From Eupeodes corollae (taxonomy: Eukaryota; Arthropoda; Insecta; Diptera; Syrphidae): DNA of 64,000 nt. The first letter of the stretch is position 1, and every line of letters starts with the position of its first letter. Made by a program: the position numbers and the translations under genes. The stretch covers positions 103,151,525 to 103,215,524 of the forward strand of contig NC_079147.1 in NCBI RefSeq assembly GCF_945859685.1, read 5' to 3'. The notes beneath the pieces are model-generated. The model saw only the letters and a program-made list of their open reading frames with translations. It searched no databases and was not told where the DNA came from. Below, one piece after another: positions 1-11,149 of this stretch.

Positions 1-1550
1 GTTTTAAGCACTCACCAACAAAGAACCCCTGGTTTGATGAGGAATGTCGGCAGGCATGCAAAGCAGCGCTGTATAGAAAGACGAGAGCTGCTCATGAGCT
101 CTATGAGACAGAAGAGGCGAGAGGAACACCGACTTCTCAGAAGAAAAAACAGAGAGCGTGAGAAGCGTGCGGTCGATGATGTTGAGAGGTTCAAAACTTG
201 GAATAAAGTTTAAAAGTCTTATGAGCAGATGACACGAAGTGCATAAATATCGAACCTAAGGGTGCAAGGACGAAAGGGGAAACATCGTAGTGGAACCGGA
301 GTCCATGCTGAGCGTACGGAACGACCAATTCTGCAGACTGTATAACTGCGACGACAAACCGATTTCCAATGTTAGGCTGGATGATCCATTCAATATAGAC
401 AACGAAAGCCAACAATCCATTCTTCCTGACTCAGATGAAGTAAAGATTGCCATATCTAAGCTGATGTTTAACAAAGCTTCTGAAGCAGATAGCTTGAATG
501 CCGAGCTCTTCAAAGTAGCTGGAGATGATTTGGTTCGGAGCAGGCACGAACTAATTTGTAAGATATGGTCGAAAGAAAACTTACCCGTGGAATGGAACCT
601 CAGTATTGTATGCCCAATACTGAAGAATGGAGACCCGGATAGGTCTTAATCAGTGTGGTCTTAAACCATGAAAGTCCACAGTTGATCAAATATCCACATT
701 ACGGAAGATCCAGCAAAAAAAACCAAGAATATTAAATCGACACCCACCATCTTTTCATCAATTTTAAGGCCTCATATGACAGCATCTACAGGATCGAGCC
801 GTATAGAGCCATATCTAGTTTTGGCATCCCCGCAAAACTCGTCCGTTTGTTCAGGATGACCACGGAGAATTAACGCTACTCCATAAAGGTTGGAAACAAC
901 GTAACAGAACCCTTTGATGTCAACAAGGCTTTGGATAAAGTTATGCACTGTCAAGCAATTTTTTTAAAATCGTACTTGGAAGCATAGTCCAGAGCTTCCA
1001 CGTCAACACAGAAGGCATTATCTTTCAAAAGTCTGTGCAAGCATATGCCGTTGACATTAACATAATCGGAAGAACTCAGCGTGATGTCAATGGGACTTTT
1101 GTGAGTATTGAGCAAGAGGCGGCAAAAATCTGTTAAGCAAAACAAATTATATGTACATACATCAAAAAAGGACCTAAAATTCCAACATCTGGGTCAAAAT
1201 GTCATCATCGACAGACGTAACTTTGAGGTAGTTAAGGACTTTGTCTACCTCGGATCCACTGTGAACACAGAAAACAACACCAACGCTGAGATCAATCCAT
1301 GAATTACTCTTGCTAACCGCTGTTTCTTTGGGCTAAGAAAGCAGTTGAGACCGTCATCGTCCATGCCCACAGCGCAAAAAACAAAGACCTCAGATCAGCC
1401 TACAAATGAAAAGTGACCTCACCCAACTCGAAGTACGAAACTAGCGACATCTATCTAGGGACCGAGCTAGACAGAGAAGTTTATTGGGAAAGGCTCTGTT
1501 CGCACAAGACCGTAGCGCCACCTTAAGTGAGTAAGCAAGTTAGTACTTAA
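1..1550 (+). mobile_element. RTE-type LINE, subfamily I, decayed copy (5' side cut by window edge)
   Basis: The visible part begins in the linker between endonuclease and RT (a 'PWFDEEC' segment near 29-50), runs through an RT N-terminal piece, and ends near 1520-1550 with the RTE 3' end (a 'GTAGCGCCACCTTAAG' type end, then AAGT/GAGT-like repeats). Stops and deletions are frequent. After about 640 the 'ANYRG' part of the RT is deleted. The position of the YADD active site near 1045 reads like YAVD, so the catalytic aspartate pair is lost. Family assignment comes from the EEP-RT order, motifs shared with eight or more other copies in this window, and the short-repeat tail. It cannot be active. 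Confidence 0.85.
290..649 (+). pseudogene. RT N-terminal fragment of RTE-I
   Basis: An open stretch of 119 codons matches the region just before and into the RT of RTE elements: 'EPESML', 'DEVKIAISKL', 'LICKIWS' and 'EWNLSIVCPILK' appear in the same order as in the other copies. In the family this part precedes the RT fingers and palm. It stops right after 'NGDPD', where related copies continue with the NYRG motif, so an indel truncates it. It is a relic of the LINE, not a host gene. Confidence 0.8.
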
Positions 1551-1555
1551 GTAAC

Positions 1556-2890
1556 GCCAACTGCTCACCAGTTGTAGTCATAAAATGTTTTTCACGGTGA
1601 CCTAAAAATTAGTTTTGCAAACAGTTTACAATTTCCATAAAATTGAGGTGTAATTGCTTAGGTTTAATTTTTAAACGTCAAAATGTGACAGATTCAAAAG
1701 TGACAGCTGCCAAAAAGCGGGATATTAACAATTATATTATTATAAAATGTTCGTATGGAATTTTATTTTGACATTTTGTTCATTCTAATAAAATTTTTAA
1801 ATAAATGTCGACAAGTTGATCATACAAGGTTCTTTTGATAAAAATAATGTCCAAAGATGTACATATATATATCTGGGGAAAGAAAAACATTAATTGACAC
1901 ATTGCAAGAAGTCTTCCTCAATTTATTCTTTACTCTTTCTCCCTCTTGTCTTGTTATCATTCAGAAATGCAAAAATTAAAATTCAATTGAATTTTGCCCA
2001 CTTCCGTTTCATTTTCTTTTATTTCATGTTGATGCTGAATAAAATGGCGAAAGGCGATTGTGATGGCGATGCGATGCGATATGGCGACAATGACAACCAA
2101 CTATGTATATGGAGACAGTTGCAGGCAAGAAAGAGGTTCTAGCGTCTTTTTATTGTTAGTGCTGGTTCTTCACTTTTTTGTTCTCTTGTTTCTTAGCTTT
2201 TCTTCTTTGTTGCCATCAGTGTGACTTTTCTTGCTTGCTGGTTATATATTTCTTGACAATTCCTTAAGTTCAGAATGGAATTTCAGTGAATTAAAGTCAC
2301 TTGTCGCAATGTCAAAGATGATAAAAGATTATCGCAGATAGCTCTTTCCAGATGTCTTTTTTCTTTCTTTTCTTTTCTTTTCTTTTCTTTTGTTTTCATT
2401 TTTAGTTTGAAGCCGAAATATTGGCGTTACAATTGTAAAATATTTTAAAATGTGTTAAACTTATGGTGGAACATCATAGGTTTAACACATAATTTGGATT
2501 ATGATAAATAGAGCTCGTTAGTATCTATGCTGTATACTTGCTTAACACAATAAAGAGGGAGCTGCAGTCGTAATAGCTGTCAAAAAATTGAAGGCGCACA
2601 ACTACGAATTACTTTATTCAAAATTCTCCTAAGCTTTAGATTAACTTCGACAAATTAGTCAAATGTTAAGATTTTTAAAAACAAAAATGTGGCTACAAAA
2701 TTTAAGTTTAGATCTGTCATTTGTGTGACAGAAAATGTCAAATGAGAAATGATGAAATGTTAATTTTTAACCAAAGTCCTGCAATTGCACTGTGAACAAG
2801 ATTTGCCAATTTTTTTTAGAGATTTATGTAGAACTTCTGTAACTCTCCACACCATTTTTTGTTAATTTAAATTCCACTTTTTTAACTGCC
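1556..2890. other. AT-rich stretch with no recognised gene
   Basis: No reading frame here resembles a known protein. The longest open stretch (1894-2142, plus) runs through a low-complexity GATGGCGATGCGATGC-like repeat and looks like chance. A pyrimidine microsatellite lies inside it. Confidence 0.5.
2355..2397 (+). repeat. (TTTTC)n microsatellite
   Basis: A short run of TTTCT/TTTTC units is visible directly in the sequence. Confidence 0.85.
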
Positions 2891-3968
2891 CATAGTAAGT
2901 TATTGTAATGGGTCCGATTTGTCAAATTGAAAATTTTGACATTTCTCTACGTTTCAAGGTCCCTAGAGTCGAAATAAAAGATTTTCAGAAAGATGTCTAT
3001 GCGTGCGTGTGTTCCGTACGTTCGCGACGTTTTTTCGTCCTCCATAGCTCAAGAACCAGAAGAGATATTGACTTCAAATAAATTTTGTTAGACAAAAAGA
3101 TGCAGAAAGGGCTCTCAAGAAAATTGCGTGGGTGTTTTATTACCATAGCAGTTTAAAAAAAAGGTGAAATTTTGGTTAACCCTAAATATCTTACGAACCA
3201 AAAACGCTAGAGACTTGAATTAAATTTTATATAAAAAACTGTAATAAGATCTCAAAGAAGTATATTTTTTGAAAAAAAAAAAAAATCCATTTAACGGTTT
3301 TTTATTTTATAAATAAAAAAAAAACTGAGAAAAAAAATTTGTCACCTCCAAAGTTTTACGACTAAAATATGATTTCATCTCCAAAACAATTTTGTGCAAC
3401 GCAGAATAATGTTTTTTGAGAAAAATCGAATTGACAGTTTTTTATAAAAAATAAAAATCTAAAAAAAAACATTACTCAAAGTTGGTAAAAATTGAATATC
3501 GAACATCAAACTTAATTTATCTTATGAGAAATATTGTTTTCAACATTCTGAAAATTGTTGAGAAAATTGGAATTGACAATTTTCTTACAAAAAATGAATA
3601 ACCTAAAAAAAATATAAAGTTGGTAAAAATTGATTTTCGACTCAAATATCTTTTCAAAAATTTGAAATATTGGCTTTAAACTAATTTTATCTTATAAGAA
3701 ATATTGTTTTCAACATTCGATACAATTTAAAAAAAAATCAAATTGCGGTTTCTCACAAAAAATATAAAACTCTAAAAAAAAGAATACTAAAACTTGGTAA
3801 AAATTTACTTTCGACTCAAATAGCTTTTCAAAAATTTAAAATATTGGCTTCAAACTTATTTTATTTCACCGACACCGCAAGGTGGTGTTCTATCCCCTCT
3901 CCTCTGGAACCTAGTGGTGAATGAAATCCTAACTAGTCTGGATGTGGAGGGTTTCAGAGTGATAGCCC

Positions 3969-4514
3969 ATGCGGACCGGCGTTGCTATAGCAGTTTCAGG
4001 AAAGCATCTTAATATCCTAAAAGAACTCTTACAAAATGCCTTAGACAGACTAATACTTTGGGCTGATCGGTGTGGACTGGGTGTTAACCCACACAAAACC
4101 GATCTGGTCTTATTTTCGAGGAGATACAAAATTCCATTTGTCAACCCTCCTTATATTAAAGGAATCCAATTAAAATTTTCAGAGGAGGCTAAATACCTAG
4201 GTCTTGTTTTAGACAAAAAACTAAATTGGAAACGCAACGTACAGGAAAGAGTCAAAAAAGCTACTAAAGCTCTCTTTTCTTGCCAAAAAGCTATTGGTAA
4301 TAAATGGGGTTTACAGCCCAGAATCACGCATTGGCTATACACATCGGTAATCAGACCGATTTTAACGTACGGTGTGGCAGTATGGTGGACTGCTTTAGAG
4401 AAAGGTATAAACAGGGATAAGTTAAATAAAGCGGATCGCTTCGCACGACCCCGTCTACAGCACTGGACACCTTGCTCTACCTTACACCTCTTGACATATT
4501 TAGCAAACAAATAG
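3969..4514 (+). pseudogene. RT palm/thumb remnant of the I-group LINE
   Basis: This 181-codon frame holds the part after the RT active site: 'LGVNPHKTDLVLFS', 'AKYLGLVLDKKLNW' and 'VIRPILTYGVAVWW', the order seen in I-group and Jockey-group RTs. The YADD active site itself sits just upstream, at about 3963-3985. There the frame reads as if one base had been inserted after the first Asp codon, so the motif is broken. A second frameshift near 4440-4480 moves the rest of the protein to another frame. It is non-functional. Confidence 0.8.
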
Positions 4515-5563
4515 CTGCAAGCTCTGCTATTCGCCTCAATGCTTCTTCGCAGTGGTCTAACAACAACATTGGCCACTCCGTAATTCTAAGGTACTTAGAA
4601 TCAATTCCAAAGCACACAGACTACACCATCCCCCAACTACAATTCGATAGGAATTTCCAGATTTCTATACCTACCAGATCTTTTTGGGAGGATAGGACAT
4701 TCTTGGAGGATGAGTCAATCCATTTTTACACAGATGGCTCAAAAACCAAAGAAGGGGTTGGTGGAGGTGTGTACTCTGAATGACTGAAATTAAGTCTCTC
4801 ATTCCGCCTTCCCAATCATTGTAGCATGTTCCAGGCGGAACTTTTGGCGATTAAGAAGTCTTGTCTTGGCTCAAAGAAAACGTGATATCAACATCTGATA
4901 TCCGTATTTCCTCTGATAGCCAGGCCGCTATCAAATCTGTGCACTCTGTCTCTACAAACTCTTTAACAGTCCATAACTGTCGATCATCTCTAATGGAGAT
5001 GGCGCAACAGTTTAATATTCACCTTTGCTGGGTGCCGGGCAATAGAGACATTCCAGGTAACTGTAAGGCAAATGAACTCGCCAGGAACGGTACAGTACAG
5101 CCCATCCTACCACGTTTGGTAAGTACTGGCATACCAATCGCTACTTGTAAACTGCTGCTAATGCAAGACGCTGCGAGGAGGGCAGGCACCAGGTGGAACA
5201 ACATCACCAAGTGTCTGTCAAGCCACAAAAAACATCTGGCCAATACTGCATATAAAACGTTCAAGGTGCTTGCTCTCTTTAAGCAGATCTCATATAAGCT
5301 CGATAATAGGTGTCATAACCGGACACTGTCTAATAGGAAAGCACGCCACGGGACTAGAGGTACTCTCAAATGACTTTTGCAGAAGCTGTATGGACGAGGA
5401 AGAGGAAGAAACGGTTCCTCATCTTCTCTGCACATGCCCTGCTCTAGATCGAAAACGCAAGAATTACCTAGGAGAATTTTTCTTTAACGATCTAAACGAT
5501 CTAAATCATATCGGTATAATCAGCCTCTCACGTTTCGTAAGGGACTCAAGCTGGTTCCATTGA
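4472..5563 (+). pseudogene. RNase H and C-terminal Cys-rich domain of the I-group LINE
   Basis: Several frames together give an RNase H domain: 'FYTDGSK' near 4726, 'FQAELLAI' near 4830, 'SDSQAA' near 4914 and 'CWVPGN' near 5026. In the family these carry the D, E, D and H/D catalytic residues. Here the usual WVPGH reads WVPGN, and the final Asp (usually AD.LA) reads Asn (ANELA), so two active-site positions are lost. A stop interrupts the frame near 4783. The C-terminus (5270-5563) has a 'CRSC' ... 'VPHLLCTC' Cys/His motif typical of LINE ORF2 ends. Confidence 0.8.
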
Positions 5564-5914
5564 GCTTAGGAGGAAGCCTCAAGATTCATGTGGTATCACA
5601 ATGGGCCATTAAACTGGCATAAGTGTGTCCGTTTCCATCTCGGACAGCCACTATAATATAACCTAACCTAACCTATTTTATTTCGCAGAGAATATTGTTT
5701 TCGATATTCAGTTATTTTTATATAAAAATCCAACAGTCCGTTTTTTCCTAAAAAATTAAATCTACATAAAATAGTACGCAAATTTAGTAAAAATTGATAC
5801 GAGTACATTTAGACAAACTTTTAAACAAGATAAATCGACAGAGGGATGGGAAGTTATCAGTGTGGGTCGCATCCCAGCTTCTTTTTTTCTTTTTAAGACA
5901 AAAATATAAGTTTA

Positions 5915-6390
5915 CTATCAGGGCAGGTGCCCCTAAAACAAGTTTAAATCTCTTTGATAGAATTCAAAAAAGGGCTTTAAAAATGATAGGCGACAGAACT
6001 ATAATCGAAACATATACACCGCCGCAATGTTTCATGCCTTTCGTTGTTTTATCAATATTTTTATCAAACAATATTCTGTCGAATTAGCCAGCTGCATTCC
6101 ACCCCTTAAACAATTCAGCCGTAATACTTGCATTTCTAGTAATGCTCATCACTTTACCCTTTAGCTTAATTTCAGGCGTACTGTTAAGTATAGAGATTCT
6201 TTCTTTAATCGCACATCGAGAATGTGGAATGCTTTGGCCAACCCTGATTTCCCTCCCATTTCGATTTTCAGAACCTTAAGACTAATGTGCATCGGTATCT
6301 CCTTTTAAATCCTTCTCTATTTTCCTAACGCTCTCACTATGTTTAAATATAAACATATAAAAGGTACTAATAAACCCTTGAGTTCTTTTT
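5915..6390 (+). mobile_element. 3' fragment of a CR1-like LINE
   Basis: The fragment opens with 'AGAPKT' and 'LFDRIQKRALKMIGD' near 5919-5990. After frameshifts it continues with words like 'NVHRYLL' near 6280-6305, the extreme C-terminus of CR1/Rex-like RTs, where a sheet of conserved Arg/Trp-rich motifs ends the protein. It stops at 'AATAAACCCTTGAG' near 6370. Only about the last 130 codons remain, with several frameshifts. It abuts the end of family X. The family-level call is from motif memory and is moderate. Confidence 0.6.
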
Positions 6391-6395
6391 AATTA

Positions 6396-6915
6396 TAAAA
6401 AAAAAATTAATAAAAATCTACGGTTCGTATTTGGGAAAAAATTCGAAATTCAGATCGCTACCTACTGATATTTTTTATTTTTGATGATTAAAATAAAAAT
6501 GGTCATGCTTAAAACCTAACTTTGTATTTAATCGACCCAATAGTATACAGGCTGTTCGGCCGAGAACAGCCAGATCGAACAGCCGAATCGAGGGACCCAC
6601 TTTTTTCTCTGCCATGGCATGCTTTATTAAAATTTCGAGTTCAAAATTTGCTTAGGAATTCAAAACTTGGAATGTGGCAAGTAAAAATCTTTGGCTTACT
6701 TATACTAATTTCATTGAGTTTTTTTAAGATTAAACTAACAGGCTGATATTTTGATTTAAAAAGTCGTCTTTTTATATATAAATATTTATAATTTCGGTTA
6801 TTGCGCGTTTCGCCTTATTGTATATATTTTCCTTGGTTGCAAATCTATTTCTGGGGGGGCACAGGAGGCTTAGCTAAATAGACTTAAACTTTAAAGGGTA
6901 GTAGGCAGTATCTTA
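6396..6915. other. Stretch with no recognised gene
   Basis: Apart from a small imperfect palindrome near 6549-6583 (GGCTGTTCG ... CGAACAGCC), nothing can be assigned. The open frame at 6522-6746 has no recognisable motif. Confidence 0.45.
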
Positions 6916-7263
6916 TGGCAGAATCACAAACACGCTTCAGCTTTGGCTTCGCCTGACGTTTATGAATTCAGCCAAAGGAATTCAATGCATGCTATCACAA
7001 TAGAGCTTCGACCTCACGTTTCATTTGACAATCGTTAGGAAAAGAACGTAATTTAACGTAATGTGACTCCAAACGGAAGCTCTAGTTCAATTATCTGAAC
7101 ATTTGATTTGTCTGACAGCTCAACAGCTGTAAAAAATGTCAACAAACAAAATATTTGCTCTTTGGAGGGATGAAATAATAGAAATGCCATTCAAAGCAAC
7201 CTTGAAGCAGGCCCACCGTAAAGCAGAGGAAGCCGAAGCTGAAGCGTGTTTGTGATTCAGCCA
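6916..7263. mobile_element. PIF/Harbinger-like MITE with ~40-bp terminal inverted repeats
   Basis: The left end, TGGCAGAATCACAAACACGC, at 6916-6935 and onward to about 6955, is the reverse complement of the right end (7224-7263, ending GTGATTCAGCCA), with about four mismatches in 40 bp. TTA flanks both sides (6913-6915 and 7264-7266), which fits the 3-bp TTA/TWA duplication of the PIF/Harbinger superfamily. The 348-bp element has no coding capacity, so it is a non-autonomous MITE. The superfamily rests on the TSD and the size of the ends only. Confidence 0.7.
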
Positions 7264-7264
7264 T

Positions 7265-7318
7265 TAAAGTTTTAAAAAGATATTTGAGTCGAAAATCAAT
7301 TTTTAACAAATTTTATTA
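7265..7318 (-). repeat. Family X short fragment
   Basis: The words 'AGATATTTGAGTCGAAAATC' and 'AATTTTTAACAAATTTTATT' match the internal unit of family X as seen near 35150. It lies immediately beside the MITE, so the MITE probably inserted at the edge of or within a family X copy. Confidence 0.6.
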
Positions 7319-7667
7319 TGTTTTTGTATCGCATGGCAACACTATCGAACTAAATCCAGCGGATATTTTCGAGAAAGACAACTACTGAATTAAACCTCAG
7401 TAAAGATTTTAATTTTGGATTGAGAGGATGGTATAGTTAGGAAAGACATGCGATACCACTATCTTTTATTACGGGTCAAAGATAGAGTGTGGAGTTGGGT
7501 CGGGAATCTTCTCCGAGTCTTTAAATGTCTAAGTCAAGCGGAATTACAAGCATTTAGAGAAACATGCAAAAGGCAAAATACTTAAATCAATTTCAAACCA
7601 AAATGACACACTACTATATGTACTGACATCTAGGCGGCTGTTATAGCTATCAATTCGGTCGGATCCA

Positions 7668-7985
7668 GTGGGGGGATGGTAGGGGTCATGACCCCCCCCC
7701 CTGGGAGATAATTTGTTTGTTTTTTTTTTTTGTAGGAATTCCCTTTAATTCAAAACTAATCGTATTGCGTTAATGGATATGGCCCCCATTTATTTTGAAT
7801 TATATATTTTGTGTATATGAAAACAAAATTTGTGTTTTACTTCCTTAAACTTTGTTACTAAAAGTACTACTTTTAACTGAAGACTGCACCACGAACATAA
7901 TATGAATAGTATATGTAGCCCTATTCCAAAAACACAGCAAATTCATTAAATTTTGACCAATGGATCCAGGGGGGGGGGGGGGTCA
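7668..7985. repeat. Segment bounded by inverted poly-C/poly-G tracts
   Basis: A run of 11-12 C with 'GGTCATGAC' before it (about 7678-7702) and a run of about 14 G followed by 'GTCATATGA' (7968-7990) face each other across about 270 bp of AT-rich DNA. 'GGATCCA' occurs outside the left tract and beside the right tract. This may be a small non-autonomous transposon with C-rich ends, or coincidence. Confidence 0.3.
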
Positions 7986-7989
7986 TATG

Positions 7990-9740
7990 AGCCATAAAGC
8001 TTATACAGTTAAGTTGTATAAGTAAAGATTTCATCTCAATTTTAAATTAGTAATTTAACGACATTCACCAAAAAGTGGTTTGCTGTCAAAAAGAATTAAA
8101 ATTATTGTTTTCACTCAATTTAGAATTTGAAAAAAAGTTTTGTCATGCTTTAAATTATTTTCATAAAATTCGTTTCTAAGAAAAAGATCAAATATTCAGG
8201 TTCTTAAGAAGAAACATTGAATAAGAGATCGTCAAGTTGATATCAAGTTGCCTTAAATTTCTAAAACTAGCTTTAAATATACTAATATATTTTTTAAAAC
8301 ACATAGTGATCATTGCAGAACTATTAGTTAAAAAATTCGGAATAGAGCTTTCAAATCAAACATGGCATTACGATGGTAAAGAAGTCGAAGAAAGTGTGAA
8401 CCCCGATTCTGTCCATCTTTCTATCTATCGTGGCCCCTACAGTCCAAAGAAATTTTGTTGATTGAAATTAAGGTTTTCAGCCTATTAGCGTAAGGTGTTT
8501 TTTTTTTCAATTTATTAATACGAAAAATATATAATAATAAAATAATAAAATATATGTATATATATTTATAATATAACCTATGTGATTTTTTAAAACTTTT
8601 TCTAAATTTTTTATTCTTCATTTGGATTCTTTCTACAAGAGAAACATATTTTGGTATTGCTACAGAATGGTATCCCTCATAACTTTTATTTTGTTTTTAA
8701 GTTTTTTCAAGAACTAATGGACCGATTTAAATTATATTCTCTTTTTGTGCAAGTTCTTGTCGATGATCAAATGATGAAATTGATGGTAATTTTTGATAAT
8801 CAAAAATGCCATTTTTTAAATTTTAAAAAATAATATTAATATTGTTTACAAAACTCAATATCTCAGAAAGGGGTCAACATTTTTTAACGAAATTTAAATG
8901 TATATTTATAAGCACTTTATTTAGTGATTAACGTAAATATTTTTAAGACAATATTTAAAATTTAAACTGAATTTCGAAAAAAATAAGTTAATCTATAGTT
9001 TTTTAGAAACGAAATGGCATTTAATTTTTTTAGAAAAACTTATTTTGCAGATACATTTTTAAATTTTAAAATAAAGGAAATATTTTTAAACCTACTTTTT
9101 GGGAGAAATTAGCAAGTTCTAACGGCCCAGTCATGCTCTTTATTTTTTTTTTAATTATTTTTTTGTTGAAAACAAAAGATCTTAAAAAATTAAATAAATC
9201 TACTTTTGAAGTGAATTGGCTTTGGATGCTGTAGAACTGAGATTTAAACACGAATTTCAATAATATAAATGTCCCAAAAATTGTAAAGATGTCAGTTTTG
9301 TTAAACTAATGGCTTAATTCAAGAACCAAACATTTTTCTCTCTACAATTTTTAAGTTCTTTTGACTAAGATCAAAATGAGAGTAAACAGACTGATAGTGA
9401 TGGCAATAATAGAAAAAATCCCGACAATTTTTCATATCAGTTCCTCTCTCATTTTTTGGATTTTTGAAGTTTTGTAACGTTCTTCGCATAAATAGAAATG
9501 GAAACACGAAAAGTATATTGCATTTTTGGAAAAAGGCTACTTTTTCAAACAGTTTCTTACATTTCTGCGTGAAATACACCAAAAACCCTCTAAATTATTG
9601 TGGTTTAGCTCTTAAATACGGCATATTTAGAAAACTGTTGGAATCTTGGAACGCTTTCATATGTAGCGAGTCATCATAAATTGCTGTACATTGTAGAAAA
9701 GTTTTCTATAATAATTTGATAATTAAAGTTGTCGCCTTGG
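7990..9740. other. AT-rich stretch with no recognised gene
   Basis: Only short open frames with low-complexity Lys/Phe/Ile-rich translations are present. A TA-rich run near 8520-8580 is simple sequence. I see nothing assignable. Confidence 0.5.
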
Positions 9741-9744
9741 TACC

Positions 9745-9895
9745 CGTGGCATGATGGTTAGTGCGTTGGACTGTCATGCGAAAGGTCTTGGGTTCAATCC
9801 CTGCCATGAAAAGTACTTTCTCAAATTAGCAGTTCGTTTTCGGCTTGAAACTCTAGGTCCCATTCATTCCTGACAACAGTTATCGCAACAGTACT
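9745..9895 (+). mobile_element. tRNA-derived SINE, internally deleted copy
   Basis: The head has a Pol III A box (TGGTTAGTGCG, 9755-9765) and B box (GGTTCAATCC, 9791-9800). The body then jumps directly from 'CTGCC' to 'ATGAAAAGTACTTTCTCAAA'. The middle ~80 bp seen in the copy at 32794 (a 'GCGGGTACTTGCC' region) is missing. It ends where similarity fades, near 9895. Confidence 0.8.
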
Positions 9896-10209
9896 GATCA
9901 AAAGTCTGGATACGCCCTTGGACACGGGCCGATAGGAGAGGATGCAACAAGGTTGGGTATCCCTTACTAACTCATACTAAGCCATACCTGTGAAGGCCAA
10001 CATGAAAGGAAAACTGTGATTCACTTTCTAGAATGTTCTAGAATGTTATTGTTATGTTTCGGAAGTGCAATTATTAAAGATATTGATGAAAACCAAATAT
10101 CTCATTTCCTTTCTAATCGTGACCAAATTGTTCTGTGAGCATGAAACTGGTGATAATTGCAAATCCGCCACTTCGTAGTCAGTTTTGATTTACCCTGTAT
10201 TTAGATATA

Positions 10210-10445
10210 AAATAATTTAGCATCAACCTCATGTATACTAAGTACACCCTTTAAATTCATCTAAATTTATCAATAGCAATTTAATTTGGCCTACAAAACA
10301 AGAAAAGTCTATCAGATGCCAAGAGTGACAGATGTCGAAAAGGATATATGTCAAAAGTGACTGATATAATAAGTGACAGATGTCAAAAGTGACATATGTC
10401 AAAAGTGACATACGCCAAGAGTCACAGGTGTCAACTGACTGAAAT
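10210..10445 (+). repeat. Segment M: TGTCAAAAGTGACA minisatellite and flank
   Basis: 'GTCAAAAGTGACA'-like words repeat about every 15-30 bp at 10320-10435, preceded by a flank (10210-10262, 'TTTAGCATCAACCTCATG'). The same flank and repeat occur in reverse orientation at 34460-34600. No coding content. Confidence 0.7.
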
Positions 10446-10534
10446 GCCTTCAATTTTAGTTTAATATATGTAGTGTGCAGTTACTTATTGCTAATTAATA
10501 TACGTTTTGCATTTGATTCTTGTAAAACTAGTGA

Positions 10535-11130
10535 CCCGTTTTTGAGATAGCGATTTTTAAAAAAAAAAATTATATTTTTATAAGCCAAAAACCAAAGATA
10601 TGACATTTTTTTGAAATCCTTTCGTTCGTTCTTGGGTAAACTTAAAAACAAAAAAAAGAGGCTTGTGTACGATCCACACTGAGAAATTCTAATCCAGTCT
10701 GCCGATTTGTCTTCAAATTAGACGGAAGTCATAATCTCAAAATATTGAAAAGTTTTTTGAGCCGAAAATCAATTTTTACCAACTTTTACTAATTTTGTGT
10801 AAAAAAAACTGTCAATTCGATTTTTCACAAAATTTTACCAGATGTTGAAAACGTTATTCTTCGTTGCGCAGAATTCATTCATTTTTTTTTTTTCGTTAAA
10901 TTTTCAAGGTGAAACATTTTTTTTTTTCATTTTTTTTTTTCATTTATAAAAAAACCGTTAATTAGATTTTTTTTTTCAAAAAATATACTTATCACGATGC
11001 CCTTCCTGCATCTTTCTGCTTTGTTTTCTGTATAGCAACATTGTTATCTTTTTTGGTTCTTGAGCTTTGGACGACGAAAAAAACAGCCTACGCGAGCCTA
11101 CGGACGTACGGTGGTACGGGCGCAGAGACG
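10535..11130 (-). repeat. Family X copy 2 (unit A)
   Basis: It begins with 'ATAGCGATTTTTAAAAA', contains one internal unit ('CGAAAATCAATTTTTACCAA', near 10760), and ends in a 'TTGAGCTTTGGACGACGAAA' region near 11060-11085. The equivalent copy in unit A' holds about three internal units, so the tandem number differs between the two. Confidence 0.7.
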
Positions 11131-11149
11131 TACGGACGTATTTCTTGAC

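Larger units (their letters stand above)
3868..5673 (+). mobile_element. 5'-truncated I-group LINE with RNase H and (TAACC)n tail
   Basis: The element starts abruptly inside RT motif B (TPQGG.LSPLLWN, near 3871-3910). It continues through the RT thumb, an RNase H domain and a C-terminal Cys/His motif, and ends with three TAACC repeats at 5658-5673. An identical 11-bp target-site duplication, TATTTTATTTC, lies at 3857-3867 and 5674-5684, which fixes both boundaries. RNase H plus 5' truncation and a short-repeat tail fit the I superfamily (I, LOA, R1 and relatives); the clade is not settled. It landed in family X copy 1, so it is younger than that repeat. Confidence 0.85.
2895..5895 (+). repeat. 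Family X interspersed repeat, copy 1, interrupted by a LINE
   Basis: The two parts, 2895-3856 and 5685-5895, are one repeat split by the LINE at 3868-5673. The repeat is non-coding and AT-rich. It starts with 'TTTCAAGGTCCCTAGA' near 2950 and has an 'AAGATGCAGAAAGG' region near 3100. Degenerate tandem units of about 140-175 bp follow, each with 'GTTGGTAAAAATTG' and 'TTGAAATATTGGCTT'-like words. It ends with 'GGGATGGGAAGTTATCAGTG' near 5842. Other copies in this window, on both strands, are near 7.3, 10.5-11.1, 13.4, 34.7-36.0 and 38.1-38.3 kb. No protein is encoded and I do not recognise the family. It could be a non-autonomous DNA transposon or Helitron-like element. Confidence 0.7.

Noticed and set aside
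1894..2142. 82-codon plus-strand frame
   Set aside because: The second half is a translation of a GATGGCGATGCGATGC-like simple repeat; no domain.
5657..5673. TAACC repeats as a telomeric or interstitial telomere repeat
   Set aside because: Only three units, sitting exactly at the 3' end of a LINE and bounded by its target duplication.
6549..6583. Palindrome GGCTGTTCG ... CGAACAGCC as a terminator or regulatory hairpin
   Set aside because: A single short imperfect palindrome in a eukaryotic intergenic region, with no neighbouring gene to regulate.
9751..9805. tRNA gene (head with A and B boxes); also at 32800, 38360 and 58375
   Set aside because: No proper acceptor or anticodon stems, the same head recurs with a shared non-tRNA body, and one copy has a target duplication around the whole 313 bp: these are SINEs.
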